Shown one piece after another: positions 42,807 to 50,631 of a stretch of DNA of 64,000 bases. The DNA comes from RYN-230 sp963713815 (GTDB lineage: Bacteria; Actinomycetota; Actinomycetes; Streptosporangiales; Streptosporangiaceae). The stretch covers positions 62,001 to 126,000 of the forward strand of contig CAVQNH010000006.1 in the NCBI GenBank assembly GCA_963713815.1, given 5' to 3'. Below the pieces are notes generated by a model that had not been told where the DNA came from, did no database searches, and saw only the letters and a program-made list of their open reading frames with translations. Both the position numbers and the translations under genes were made by a program. Numbering within the stretch: the first letter of the stretch is position 1; the number at the start of each line of letters is the position of its first letter.

Positions 42807-44456
42807 ATGCCGCAGCTGTTCAACGCGTGTGAGTACCTGCTGGACCGCCGGCTGGCGGCGGGGGACGGGCCGCGCACGGCGCTGGCGGGCCCGGCCGGCG
42901 ACGTGAGTTACGCCGCCTTGCATGACCAGGTACGCAGGACCGCGGCGTCGTTGCGGAAAATCGGGCTCCAGCCCGAACAGCGGGTGCTGATGCTGATGGC
43001 CGACTCCCCGCAATTCGTGGTCGTGTACCTGGCCGCGATGCGGATGGGCGCGATCCCGGTCCCGGTCTCCACGATGCTGAAGGCCGACGGCGTCGCCGAG
43101 CTGCTCCAGGACTCGCGGGCCCGGTTCCTCGCCGTGACCCGGGAGTTCGCGGCCACCGCGGTCGCGGCTGCGGCCGGGGCGGGCGAGGTCACCGGGATGC
43201 TGGCCGACGAGATCCCGGAGGGCAGCCCGGTCCCGGTGCACCTGCTCGGCGAGCTGGCCGCCGGGCCCCCCGACGACGCGGTGTACCCGACCATCGCGGA
43301 CTCGCCAGCGTTCTGGCTCTACACGTCGGGCACGACCGGGCAGCCCAAGGCGGCCATGCACCGGCACGCGTCCATCCGGGTGGTCTGCGAGACCTACGGC
43401 ACCCAGGTGCTGGGGATCACCCCCGGGGACCGCTGCCTGTCCGCGGCCAAGGCGTTCTTCGCGTACGGGCTGGGCAACTCGCTGCTGTTCCCGCTGTCGG
43501 TCGGCGCGTCCGCCGTCCTGGTGCCCGACCCGTCCCGCCCCGATCTCATCGCCGGCGCGGCCGTGAAGTATGGCGCGACGCTGTTCTTCGCCGGGCCGAC
43601 GTTCTTCGCGAACATGCTCCGGGCCGGCCTGCCCGCGGACGCGCTGGCCGGGATCCGGCTGGCCGCCTCGGCCGGCGAGGCCCTCCCCGCATCGCTGTAC
43701 ACCCGGTGGACCTCGCACTTCGGCGTGGACATCCTGGACGGCATCGGCATGACCGAGGTGCTGCACATCTTCCTGTCCAACCGCCCGGGCCAGGTCCGGG
43801 CGGGCACCACCGGGATGGCCGTGCCCGGCTACGACCTGCGCGTGCTGGACGAGGCCGGGCACGAGGTGCCGCCCGGCATGCCGGGCACGCTGTTCGTCCG
43901 CGGCGACTCCCTCGCCACCGGGTACTGGTCCCGGTACGACGCGTCGCGCCAGGTCTTCCAGGGTGAGTGGCTGCGCACCGGCGACACGTACGTCCGCGAC
44001 GCCGATGGCTACTACGCGTGCCTCGGCCGGACCGGCGACATGCTCAAGGCCAGCGGCATCTGGGTGTCGCCGGCCGAGGTCGAGGCCCAGCTGCTGGCCC
44101 ACCCGGCGGTGGCGCAGGCCGTGGTGGTGGCGGCGCCGGACACCGAGGGGCTGGAGAAGCCGGTCGCCTACGTGATCCTGGAAGCCGGCCAGGCGGTCAC
44201 CGAGGACGAGCTGATCGAGTTCTGCCGCCAGGCGCTGCCGTCGTTCAAGCGCCCGCGCAAGGTGGTGTTCGTGGGCGGCTACCCGACCACGGCCACCGGG
44301 AAGATCCGCCGGGTCGAGCTGCGCCGGATGGCCGCCACGGTGCTGGTCGCGGGCCCGGGGGAGCCCGTGCTCGGGGAAACCGTGCTCGGGGAAACCGCGC
44401 TGCCGGGAGAAACCGTGCTGCCGGGGGAGACTGTGCTGCCCGGGGAGAGTGGCTGA
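42807..44456 (+). CDS. Benzoate-CoA ligase family protein
   Basis: 549 residues with a GGAGGG ribosome site. ANL adenylating-enzyme motifs: FWLYTSGTTGQPKAAMHRH (P-loop, about 170-188), KAFFAYGLGNSLLFPLSVGA, DILDGIGMTEVLHIFLSN, GEWLRTGDTYVRDADGYYAC, KASGIWVSPAEVEAQLLAHP and the catalytic Lys in TTATGKIRRVELRRM. KAFFAYGLGN and GMTEVLHIFLSN are characteristic of benzoate- and related aryl-CoA ligases. It makes benzoyl-CoA from benzoate, CoA and ATP. The protein ends in an unusual repeat tail (see 44358-44452). It overlaps the amidohydrolase start. Confidence 0.92.
   Translation: MPQLFNACEYLLDRRLAAGDGPRTALAGPAGDVSYAALHDQVRRTAASLRKIGLQPEQRVLMLMADSPQFVVVYLAAMRMGAIPVPVSTMLKADGVAELLQDSRARFLAVTREFAATAVAAAAGAGEVTGMLADEIPEGSPVPVHLLGELAAGPPDDAVYPTIADSPAFWLYTSGTTGQPKAAMHRHASIRVVCETYGTQVLGITPGDRCLSAAKAFFAYGLGNSLLFPLSVGASAVLVPDPSRPDLIAGAAVKYGATLFFAGPTFFANMLRAGLPADALAGIRLAASAGEALPASLYTRWTSHFGVDILDGIGMTEVLHIFLSNRPGQVRAGTTGMAVPGYDLRVLDEAGHEVPPGMPGTLFVRGDSLATGYWSRYDASRQVFQGEWLRTGDTYVRDADGYYACLGRTGDMLKASGIWVSPAEVEAQLLAHPAVAQAVVVAAPDTEGLEKPVAYVILEAGQAVTEDELIEFCRQALPSFKRPRKVVFVGGYPTTATGKIRRVELRRMAATVLVAGPGEPVLGETVLGETALPGETVLPGETVLPGESG
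44358..44452. repeat. Coding tandem repeat (LGET/LPGET) in ligase C-terminus
   Basis: Repeats of about 15 then 18 bases encode LGETVLGETA followed by LPGETVLPGETVLPGE after the last conserved ligase motif. The unit lengths keep frame. Homologous ligases normally end soon after the RRVELRR helix, so this is an added flexible acidic tail. Copies are nearly identical, suggesting recent expansion. Confidence 0.75.
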
Positions 44457-45316
44457 TGCTCGACGGACGCCCGCTCGTCGATGTGCACCTGCATCCGCCC
44501 CGGCTGCCCACGCTGAAGCCCTCGTGGCGGGAGTGGGCGCACGACTTCGGCGACCGCGCGGTGCTGGACCGGGTCTACGACGCCGAGGGCACCATCGTGC
44601 CGGCCGAGTTCGCCGCCCACCTGGCCGCCGACGGCGTGGACATCGCCTTGCTGCTCTGCGAGTACAGCCCGAAGGCCACCGGCATCCAGCCGGTCGAGGA
44701 CCTGCTGCCGATCGCGGGGCACAGCCCGGACCGGCTCAAGATCATCGCCAACCTCAACCCGCACCTGCACTACCCGGTGGACGAGGAACTCCAGCGCCAG
44801 CTGGACCTGGGCGCGGTCGCGCTCAAGATCCACCCGGTGCACGCCGGGGCCGCGGTCAACGACCGGGCGCTGTACCCGGCGTACGAGATCTGCCAGTCGG
44901 CCGGGATCCCGGTCGTGGTGCACTGCGGGACCAGCTCGTTCCCCGGGTCGTCCAACGCCCTGGCCGACCCGGTGCTGCTGGACGACGTGCTGCGTGACTT
45001 CCGCCGCCTCGACGTCGTGCTGGCCCACGGCGGCCGCGGCTGGTGGTACGACGCGGCCGCGTTCCTGGCCCTGTCCAACGAGCATGTGTGGATCGAGCTG
45101 TCCGGCCTGCCGCCGTCACGGTTGCGGCACTACTACGCCCAGCACAACTGGAACCGGCTCACCCGGAGGATGATCTTCGGCACCGACTGGCCCGGCGTCC
45201 CCGGCATCGCGAAGAACGCCCGGGCGGTTGCGGCGCTGTGCCCGGACGAGGAGACCGCCGGCCTGGTGCTGGCCGGTAACGCACTGCGGGTCTACAACCT
45301 GAAGCTCCCCGCCTGA
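44456..45316 (+). CDS. Amidohydrolase family 2 (TIM-barrel metal hydrolase)
   Basis: 286 residues from ATG 44456, which overlaps the ligase stop (TGATG). Metal ligands H11 and H13 are in LVDVHLHPPR; VALKIHPVHAGAAVNDRALY, VVVHCGTSSFPGSSNA and the late Asp in RMIFGTDWPGVPGIAKNARA complete the amidohydrolase-2 (ACMSD-like) pattern. Members decarboxylate or hydrolyse ring-derived acids. Coupling to the ligase argues for a role in aromatic degradation, perhaps on a ring-cleavage product; this is not a standard box-pathway enzyme. Confidence 0.87.
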   Translation: MLDGRPLVDVHLHPPRLPTLKPSWREWAHDFGDRAVLDRVYDAEGTIVPAEFAAHLAADGVDIALLLCEYSPKATGIQPVEDLLPIAGHSPDRLKIIANLNPHLHYPVDEELQRQLDLGAVALKIHPVHAGAAVNDRALYPAYEICQSAGIPVVVHCGTSSFPGSSNALADPVLLDDVLRDFRRLDVVLAHGGRGWWYDAAAFLALSNEHVWIELSGLPPSRLRHYYAQHNWNRLTRRMIFGTDWPGVPGIAKNARAVAALCPDEETAGLVLAGNALRVYNLKLPA

Positions 45317-45380
45317 CCGGACCGGGAGGTCCCCAGATGACGCATGTCCCGGACGGTACGCAGAGCGCGGAGGGAGAGGG

Positions 45381-45825
45381 ATGACGCTGCACTGGACCAA
45401 GGAGGACGACCCGCGCTGGGACGCCGATAAGCAGCGGCTGTTCGGGCCCGACGAGCTGGCCGCGGTGGACCTGGACCCGCCGCGCCGCTGGCGCGCCGGT
45501 CGCCGACGAGTGGTGGCAGGTGACCGGCGACGACGGGGAGATCGCCGGGTACGGCTGGCTGGACTCCGAATGGGGCGATGCCCAGATCACGTTCTGGGTC
45601 GACCCCGCCCGGCGGGGCGCGGGCGTCGGCGACTTCATCGTGGACCACTTGGAGGACGAGGCCGCAGCCCGCGGACTCAACTACATCTACAACGTGGTCC
45701 CCGCCAGCCACCCGGACCCGGACTGGATCACCGGCTGGCTGACCCGCCGCGGCTTCGTCCCCGGCACCGGCGACCTGCGCCGCCAGGTCCGCAGCACCCA
45801 CCCGGCTCCGCCGGACCGCACCTAG
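45381..45825 (+). CDS. GNAT-family acetyltransferase (one frame break near 45493)
   Basis: It begins MTLHWTKEDDPRWDADKQRL and, after a frame change at about 45490-45496, continues PVADEWWQVTGDDGEIAGYG, WLDSEWGDAQITFWVDPARR then GAGVGDFIVDHLEDEAAARG (the acetyl-CoA loop RRGAGVG) and NYIYNVVPASHPDPDWIT. About 147 residues when joined. Substrate unknown. It follows the amidohydrolase by 64 bases on the same strand and may be the last gene of the box operon. Confidence 0.75.
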
Positions 45826-45833
45826 CGGATGGC

Positions 45834-46030
45834 TCAGGCCAGCTCGAACACGCCGGTCTCCGGGAAGTCGCTAGCCTTCCTACGGAGGAGCTCGTCCGGT
45901 AGCCGTCGCGACGGCGTACGTCAGGCAGTCGCCGAAGCTCGAGCTGCGCCTTGTGCCGTCCTGTTGCCGAACCGAGGTAATCGGCCACGGTTCTCTCCAG
46001 TGCGCTTCTCCCGAACGGGACCCTCGATGC
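45834..46030 (-). pseudogene. Remnant: VapC-type PIN-domain toxin
   Basis: Three minus-strand frames together read ALERTVADYLGSATGRHKAQ, FGDCLTYAVATATG and DELLRRKASDFPETGVFELA (stop at 45834-45836). The middle block FGDCxxYAxAxxTG and the LL..xDF follow-up are the C-terminal half of VapC ribonucleases. Two frame breaks and no N-terminal PIN half (first catalytic Asp) mean the gene is dead. No VapB partner was found beside it. Confidence 0.6.
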
Positions 46031-46136
46031 CAGGTCGCAGCAGGCCGACCAGCAGGTCGCGAGGATCCTGCCGCAGCCGCCTGCCGGCACGGGCCCGGGT
46101 CTAGCGAGGTCGCGGGTGCCTGGATCCCGGGGGACG

Positions 46137-46411
46137 CTGCACGCCGGGACGATCTCTTTCGATCAGGCGCAGCTGCTCGTCCGGGTGGCCGGCGATCTCG
46201 GGGAGGCCTCGGCCCAGGCCGAGCAGGTGTTACTCGATCACGCGCCGGGGCTGGATACCGCCCGGTTCCGCCAGTTCGCGGACGAGGTCGCCTACCGGGC
46301 TGACCCCGCGCGGCGGACGAGCGGGAACTGCGCCGCTGGGAGAAACGGCACTTGTCGCTCGGGTGACCCTGGACAGCACCGGGTACTGTCCGGGACAGTG
46401 CGGGGACTGAT
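46137..46411 (+). pseudogene. Remnant: 13E12/DUF222-family protein
   Basis: LHAGTISFDQAQLLVRVAGD, LLDHAPGLDTARFRQFADEV and AYRADPA match the DUF222 domain of actinobacterial 13E12-repeat/HNH proteins. The similarity then hops to a second frame (ADERELRRWEKRHLSLG) and a third (VTLDSTG, VLSGTV). At least three breaks and the absence of the HNH part show decay. Such genes are often multicopy and mobile-associated in actinobacteria. Confidence 0.62.
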
Positions 46412-46655
46412 GCCGTATGGGATCGAACGGACCACGACACAGACTTAGCCGCCGCGGTGATGGTGACGTACCGGCGCAGCAGCGAAAGGAAACACCCTGG
46501 TCGCACTGCAAGAGTCGAGCTGGACGACGGAACAAGGCGTGGAACGCCGGAGCGGTGACCTCAGCTCAACGTGCGGTCAACGACGAGCCCCTGGCCCCAC
46601 GCGGCCCGGAGCGGGCCTGGCGATCCCGGCTGGATGCTGACGGAAGTGAGGCGGG
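46412..46655. other. No recognisable gene
   Basis: Between the 13E12 remnant and the DUF397 gene, every frame gives only Arg-rich or mixed sequence with no family likeness, ribosome site or repeat. A short stretch before the DUF397 start (SSWTTEQG) vaguely resembles the head of DUF397 proteins but lies in a different frame. Confidence 0.5.
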
Positions 46656-46934
46656 ATGAGCGTCGAAGTCGTGCCGTGCTCGCACAGCGGATGCGTTGAC
46701 CTGATCGACTCCCGGGGCTTTGATGAGGAAGCTGACCCGATGCACTTCACCGCCTCTCAGTGGGCTGAGTTCATCTCGGCCGTCAAGGCTGGCAAGTACG
46801 ACAACGTGGGCGAGGGCATAGGCGGCCCTTGCGCCGCAGATCACACACCCTCCGGGCCAAGGCCCAGGATCTCGTCTTCTCTCGACAGCCCCCTCCCGGG
46901 CACCGACCGGACCCAGCTGCCGGACGTTGCCTGA
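46656..46934 (+). CDS. DUF397 domain protein
   Basis: 92 residues from ATG 46656. The core CVDLIDSRGFDEEADPMHFT then ASQWAEFISAVKAGKYDNV matches DUF397 (V.VRDSKdp.gp.l.FTpaeWraFl.gVk.GeFd). The remaining tail (CAADHTPSGPRPRISSSLDS) has no similarity and may have replaced the native end. DUF397 proteins are small partners of XRE regulators in filamentous actinobacteria, often near development genes. No XRE partner is adjacent here. Confidence 0.6.
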   Translation: MSVEVVPCSHSGCVDLIDSRGFDEEADPMHFTASQWAEFISAVKAGKYDNVGEGIGGPCAADHTPSGPRPRISSSLDSPLPGTDRTQLPDVA

Positions 46935-47023
46935 GGGCTGCCCGGACGTGCCTTACGAGACGTAGGGGTGGCGTGCCCGGAGCATGCGCCTCTGATCGCC
47001 GGGAGTGACTGGCGCGTGCCCAG

Positions 47024-48484
47024 TTACTGGCCCAGGAGCCAGTGGCCCGGCGCGATGAGCTCGCGGGCCTCGGCCGGTCCCCAGGAGCCCTGCGCGTACG
47101 ACATGACCTTCGGCGGATTGGCCAGCAGCGGCCCGGCCACCTCCCACACGGCCGCCAAGCCGTCCGGGCGGGTGAACAGCGACCGGTCGCCCAGCAGCAC
47201 GTCGTGGATCAGCCGGACGTACGGCGGCAGCGGGTCCGCGCCCTTGAGGTCCGACAGCGGGATCGAGGTCAGCGCCTTGTCCAGCGCGAGCCCGGGCCCG
47301 GGCTTCTTGGCGATCAGCGACAGGTCGATCTCGCCGTTGCCCGCCAGCGAGAACGACAGCACGTTGCTGTCGGCCGGCAGCTGACCCGCCAGCGGGCCGT
47401 CCGGCTCCCGGAGGATCAGGCTGACCTGCTGCTCGCTGGCCGCCAGCCGCTTGCCGGTGCGCAGGTAGAACGGCACGCCGCGCCAGCGGTCGTTGTCGAC
47501 CCACACCCGCGCGGCCACGAACGTGTCCTGCGTCGAGCCGGCCGCGATCCCCGGCACGTCGCGGTACCCGTCGAACTGGCCCAGCACCACCTCCGCCGGA
47601 TCCAGCGGACGGAAGCAGTTGATCACCGTCTCCCGGGCGGCCTGCAGGTCCAGCGCGCCCAGGCTGGCGGGCGGTTCCATGGCCACCTCGGCCGCCACCT
47701 GGAACAGGTGCGTGACCAGCATGTCCAGCACCGCGCCGGTTGCGTCGTAGAAGCCAGCCCGGTCGGTGATCCCGAGTTTCTCGGGCACGTCGATCTGGAC
47801 CGACTCCACGTGCTCGCCGGACCACATGGCCGCGAACAGACCGTTAGCGAAACGCAGCAGGTGCAGGTCCTGGCAGGCCTCTTTGCCCAGGAAATGATCG
47901 ATCCGGTAGACCTGCTGCTCGTCGAGCACCGAGTGCACGACCTGGTCCAGCTTCCGGAAGCCGTCCGGTGAGGTGCCGAACGGCTTCTCGTAGACCACCC
48001 GCGCGCCGCGGGCCAGCCCGTGCTGGCCGAGCCCCTGGGTCAGCTCCGCGAACGCCACCGGGGGGACCGCCAGGTAGTGGACCAGCTGCGGGTCGCTGCC
48101 CAGCGCCGCCCGGGCCTGCTTCAGCACGTCCAGCAGGCTGCCAGGATCGTCGGAGTTGAACCCGCCGCCCGCGAACCGCACCCGCTGCGCGAACGACTTC
48201 CACGCCGCCCCCTCCGGCTTCGGGCCGAACTCGGTCAGCGCGTCGCGAACGTGCCGCTGGAAGTCTTCGTGGGCAAGGTTGCCGCGCCCGTTCCCGACCA
48301 GCAGCCACTGCCTGGGCAGCAGCCCCTCGGTGAACAGCCGGTAGAACGCGGGCAGCACCTGGCGCTTGGCCAGGTCGCCGGTGGCGCCGAAGAGCACGAA
48401 GACGGTCGGCCCCGGGTGAGAGCTGGCCGGACCGGAGCTGCCCGGTCCGGGGTTGTGCTGGGGAGCAGGATTCGCTGTGGGCAT
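47024..48484 (-). CDS. zwf: Glucose-6-phosphate dehydrogenase
   Basis: 486 residues, normal length. NADP-binding motif VFVLFGATGDLAKRQVLPAF, substrate site YRIDHFLGKEACQDLHLLRF (catalytic His in RIDHFLGKE), then FYDATGAVLDMLVTHLFQVA, DNDRWRGVPFYLRTGKRL and YVRLIHDVLLGDRSLFTRPD. It oxidises glucose-6-phosphate to 6-phosphogluconolactone, making NADPH for the oxidative pentose phosphate pathway. The other usual neighbours (opcA, pgl, tal, tkt) are absent here, so this may be an additional copy. Same strand as the VIT gene, 55 bases behind. Confidence 0.96.
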   Translation of the reverse strand: MPTANPAPQHNPGPGSSGPASSHPGPTVFVLFGATGDLAKRQVLPAFYRLFTEGLLPRQWLLVGNGRGNLAHEDFQRHVRDALTEFGPKPEGAAWKSFAQRVRFAGGGFNSDDPGSLLDVLKQARAALGSDPQLVHYLAVPPVAFAELTQGLGQHGLARGARVVYEKPFGTSPDGFRKLDQVVHSVLDEQQVYRIDHFLGKEACQDLHLLRFANGLFAAMWSGEHVESVQIDVPEKLGITDRAGFYDATGAVLDMLVTHLFQVAAEVAMEPPASLGALDLQAARETVINCFRPLDPAEVVLGQFDGYRDVPGIAAGSTQDTFVAARVWVDNDRWRGVPFYLRTGKRLAASEQQVSLILREPDGPLAGQLPADSNVLSFSLAGNGEIDLSLIAKKPGPGLALDKALTSIPLSDLKGADPLPPYVRLIHDVLLGDRSLFTRPDGLAAVWEVAGPLLANPPKVMSYAQGSWGPAEARELIAPGHWLLGQ

Positions 48485-48539
48485 GACCCCAAACTTACGT
48501 GGCTTCCCTGGCCGCGGCGTGCGCCGGCCGGCCCGTGTC

Positions 48540-49286
48540 TCAGGCGTGTCCGCCGATCAGGCTGCCGATGCCGTAAGTGACCGCGATCGCCATCCCGCCC
48601 AGCAGGAACTGGCGTATCCCCGAGTGCAGCACGGGACGACCGGTGAGCCGGCCCACGACCATCCCGCCGGTGATCAGCGCCACCGCCGTGATCACCAGGG
48701 TGGCGGCCAGGTGGGGCAGGCCGAGCAGATAGGGGAGCAGCGGTACCAGCGCGCCGAGCGAGAACGCGCACAGGGAGGCGAAGCCGGCCAGGACGGGGGA
48801 GGGCAGCTCGCTGGGATCGACGCCGAGCTCCTCACGGGTGTGCACCCGCAGCGCCGTGCCCGGGTCCCGGGACACCGCGGCGGCCATCCGGGCCGCGGTC
48901 TCCGCGTCCGCGCCGTACTCACGGAAGTAGCCGGCCAGCTCTTCCTGCTCGGCCACCGGGAACTGGGCGTGCATTTTCTTTTCCAGCTCCACCTCGGCGA
49001 GCACCAGCTCGTTCTGGTTGGTGACCGAGATGTACTCCCCGGTCCCCATCGAGAACGCCCCCGCGACCAGGGCAGCCACCCCGGTCAGCACGATGGTGTG
49101 CGCGGATGCCTGGCCCCCGCCCAGCCCGGCGATCAGGGAAGCGTTGGTGACCAGCCCGTCCACCGCGCCGAACACGGTCGGCCGCAGCCAGCCTCCGGAC
49201 ACGTCGCGGTGCCCGTGCGACCAGCCGGCCCGCAGCGCCGCCGTCCCGGTCGCCGAGGACGGCTTGTCGGTCTCCTCGTCAGCCAC
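48540..49286 (-). CDS. VIT1/CCC1-family iron/manganese transporter
   Basis: 248 residues from GTG 49286 with a GGGGG ribosome site; the longer frame to 49400 has no similarity. It starts HGHRDVSGGWLRPTVFGAVD then GLVTNASLIAGLGGG, the VIT1/CCC1 first helix; AFSMGTGEYISVTNQNELVL follows, with a soluble metal-binding Glu-rich loop (LAEVELEKKMHAQFPVAEQE). Four to five membrane helices. The family loads Fe2+/Mn2+ into a compartment or out of the cytosol. Upstream of zwf on the same strand. Confidence 0.88.
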   Translation of the reverse strand: MADEETDKPSSATGTAALRAGWSHGHRDVSGGWLRPTVFGAVDGLVTNASLIAGLGGGQASAHTIVLTGVAALVAGAFSMGTGEYISVTNQNELVLAEVELEKKMHAQFPVAEQEELAGYFREYGADAETAARMAAAVSRDPGTALRVHTREELGVDPSELPSPVLAGFASLCAFSLGALVPLLPYLLGLPHLAATLVITAVALITGGMVVGRLTGRPVLHSGIRQFLLGGMAIAVTYGIGSLIGGHA

Positions 49287-49485
49287 CTGCCCCCGATCAC
49301 CTCCGGCCCGGGCTGGATCCAGTGGGCCCGGGGCCGCAGCCTCGCTGCGGCAGTCCTGACAAAGTGGCCGGAATCGACGGTGATGGTGCTGGCCAGCCAC
49401 TCACGATGCTAGCCCAGGCCCGCACTGGATCAGGGGCATCACCCCGGCCCGGCCGGCCGGGCGGCCGGGCGGGGAAACTGAGGAC

Positions 49486-50514
49486 ATGAGCACTCCGCTG
49501 GCCGGGCTCGGCCTGGACATCCCGGTGATCGCGGCGCCGATGGCTGGCGGGGCCTCCACCCCCGCCCTGGTCATCGCGGCCGCGCGGGCGGGCGGGCTCG
49601 GCTTCCTGGCCGCCGGGTACAAGACACCGCAGGCCCTGGCCGGGCAGATCACCGAGGTGCGCTCCGCCGGGGTGCCTTTCGCCGTGAACGTGTTCGCCCC
49701 CAACCCGGTACCCGCCGACCCGGCCGCGTACCGCCGCTACGCCCGGGCCCTGCGGCCCGAGGCGGAACGGTACGGCCTGGACCTGCCCGGCGATGACCCC
49801 GCCGAGGATGACGACCACTGGGCCGGCAAGGTCGCGCTGCTGATCGCCGATCCCGTCCCGCTGGTCAGCTTCACGTTCGGCTTCCCGGAGCCGCGGGAGG
49901 TCGCGGCCCTGCACCGCGCCGGGTCGGTGGTCGCGCTGACCGTGACCTCGGCGCAGGAAGCCCGGGCCGCCACGGAGGCCGGCGCCGACCTGCTGGTCGT
50001 CCAGGCGTCGGCGGCCGGGGCGCACTCCGGCACGCTCACCCCGCAGCGCATCCCGCCGCCGGTCCCGCTCACCACGCTGATCGCCCAGGTCCGGGCCGAG
50101 ACCACCGTGCCGCTGCTGGCGGCCGGAGGGCTGGGCGAATCCGGTGACGCCGCCGCGGCGCTCCGCGCCGGGGCGGCCGCCGCGGTCGTCGGCACCCTGC
50201 TGCTCCGGTCCGACGAGAGCGGTGCCTCCCGGGCGCACCAGGCCGCGCTGGCCGGACCGGCCCGCGAGACGATCGTCACCCGGGCGTTCACCGGGCGGCC
50301 GGCCCGCGGCCTGCGGAACGTGTTCACCGACCGCTACGACGCCGTGGCCCCGGCCGGATACCCGGCCATCCACCACCTGACCAGCCCGCTGCGCCGGGCC
50401 GCGGCGGCGGCGGGTGACGTGGAGCGGCTGCACCTGTGGGCCGGCACGGCCTACCGGCACGCCACCGCCGAGCCCGCCGGCCGCATCCTGGCCCGGCTGG
50501 CCTCCGGCCTCTGA
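49486..50514 (+). CDS. Nitronate monooxygenase / 2-nitropropane dioxygenase-like
   Basis: 342 residues. FMN-dependent TIM barrel: IPVIAAPMAGGASTPALVIA, ARAGGLGFLAAGYKTPQ, FAVNVFAPNP, ADLLVVQASAAGAHSGTL with the His, PLLAAGGLGESGDAAAALRA and AAAVVGTLLLRSDESGASRA. It would oxidise alkyl nitronates (such as propionate-3-nitronate) to carbonyl compounds, a detoxification. Stands alone, divergent from the VIT gene. Confidence 0.9.
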   Translation: MSTPLAGLGLDIPVIAAPMAGGASTPALVIAAARAGGLGFLAAGYKTPQALAGQITEVRSAGVPFAVNVFAPNPVPADPAAYRRYARALRPEAERYGLDLPGDDPAEDDDHWAGKVALLIADPVPLVSFTFGFPEPREVAALHRAGSVVALTVTSAQEARAATEAGADLLVVQASAAGAHSGTLTPQRIPPPVPLTTLIAQVRAETTVPLLAAGGLGESGDAAAALRAGAAAAVVGTLLLRSDESGASRAHQAALAGPARETIVTRAFTGRPARGLRNVFTDRYDAVAPAGYPAIHHLTSPLRRAAAAAGDVERLHLWAGTAYRHATAEPAGRILARLASGL

Positions 50515-50631
50515 CCCGCACCTCGCGACCGGGCGCGGTCCCCCACCTCATATACTTCTGTTTCAGAACTTGTTGGCTCGCTGGCGGGCTGCTGGCGGGC
50601 TGCCCCCGACCCGCAGGAAGCCTTTCCCCTG

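Noticed and set aside
41213..44102. Two long minus-strand frames opposite boxB and the ligase gene
   Set aside because: Shadow frames; BoxB and the ligase are unambiguous on the plus strand.
46417..46659. 80-codon plus-strand frame before the DUF397 gene
   Set aside because: Arg-rich, no ribosome site, no similarity; probably non-coding remnant DNA.
50556..50568. TTCTG-TTT-CAGAA palindrome upstream of the ClC gene
   Set aside because: Too short to support a call as operator or terminator; it lies in a small AT-rich pocket where chance palindromes are not rare.
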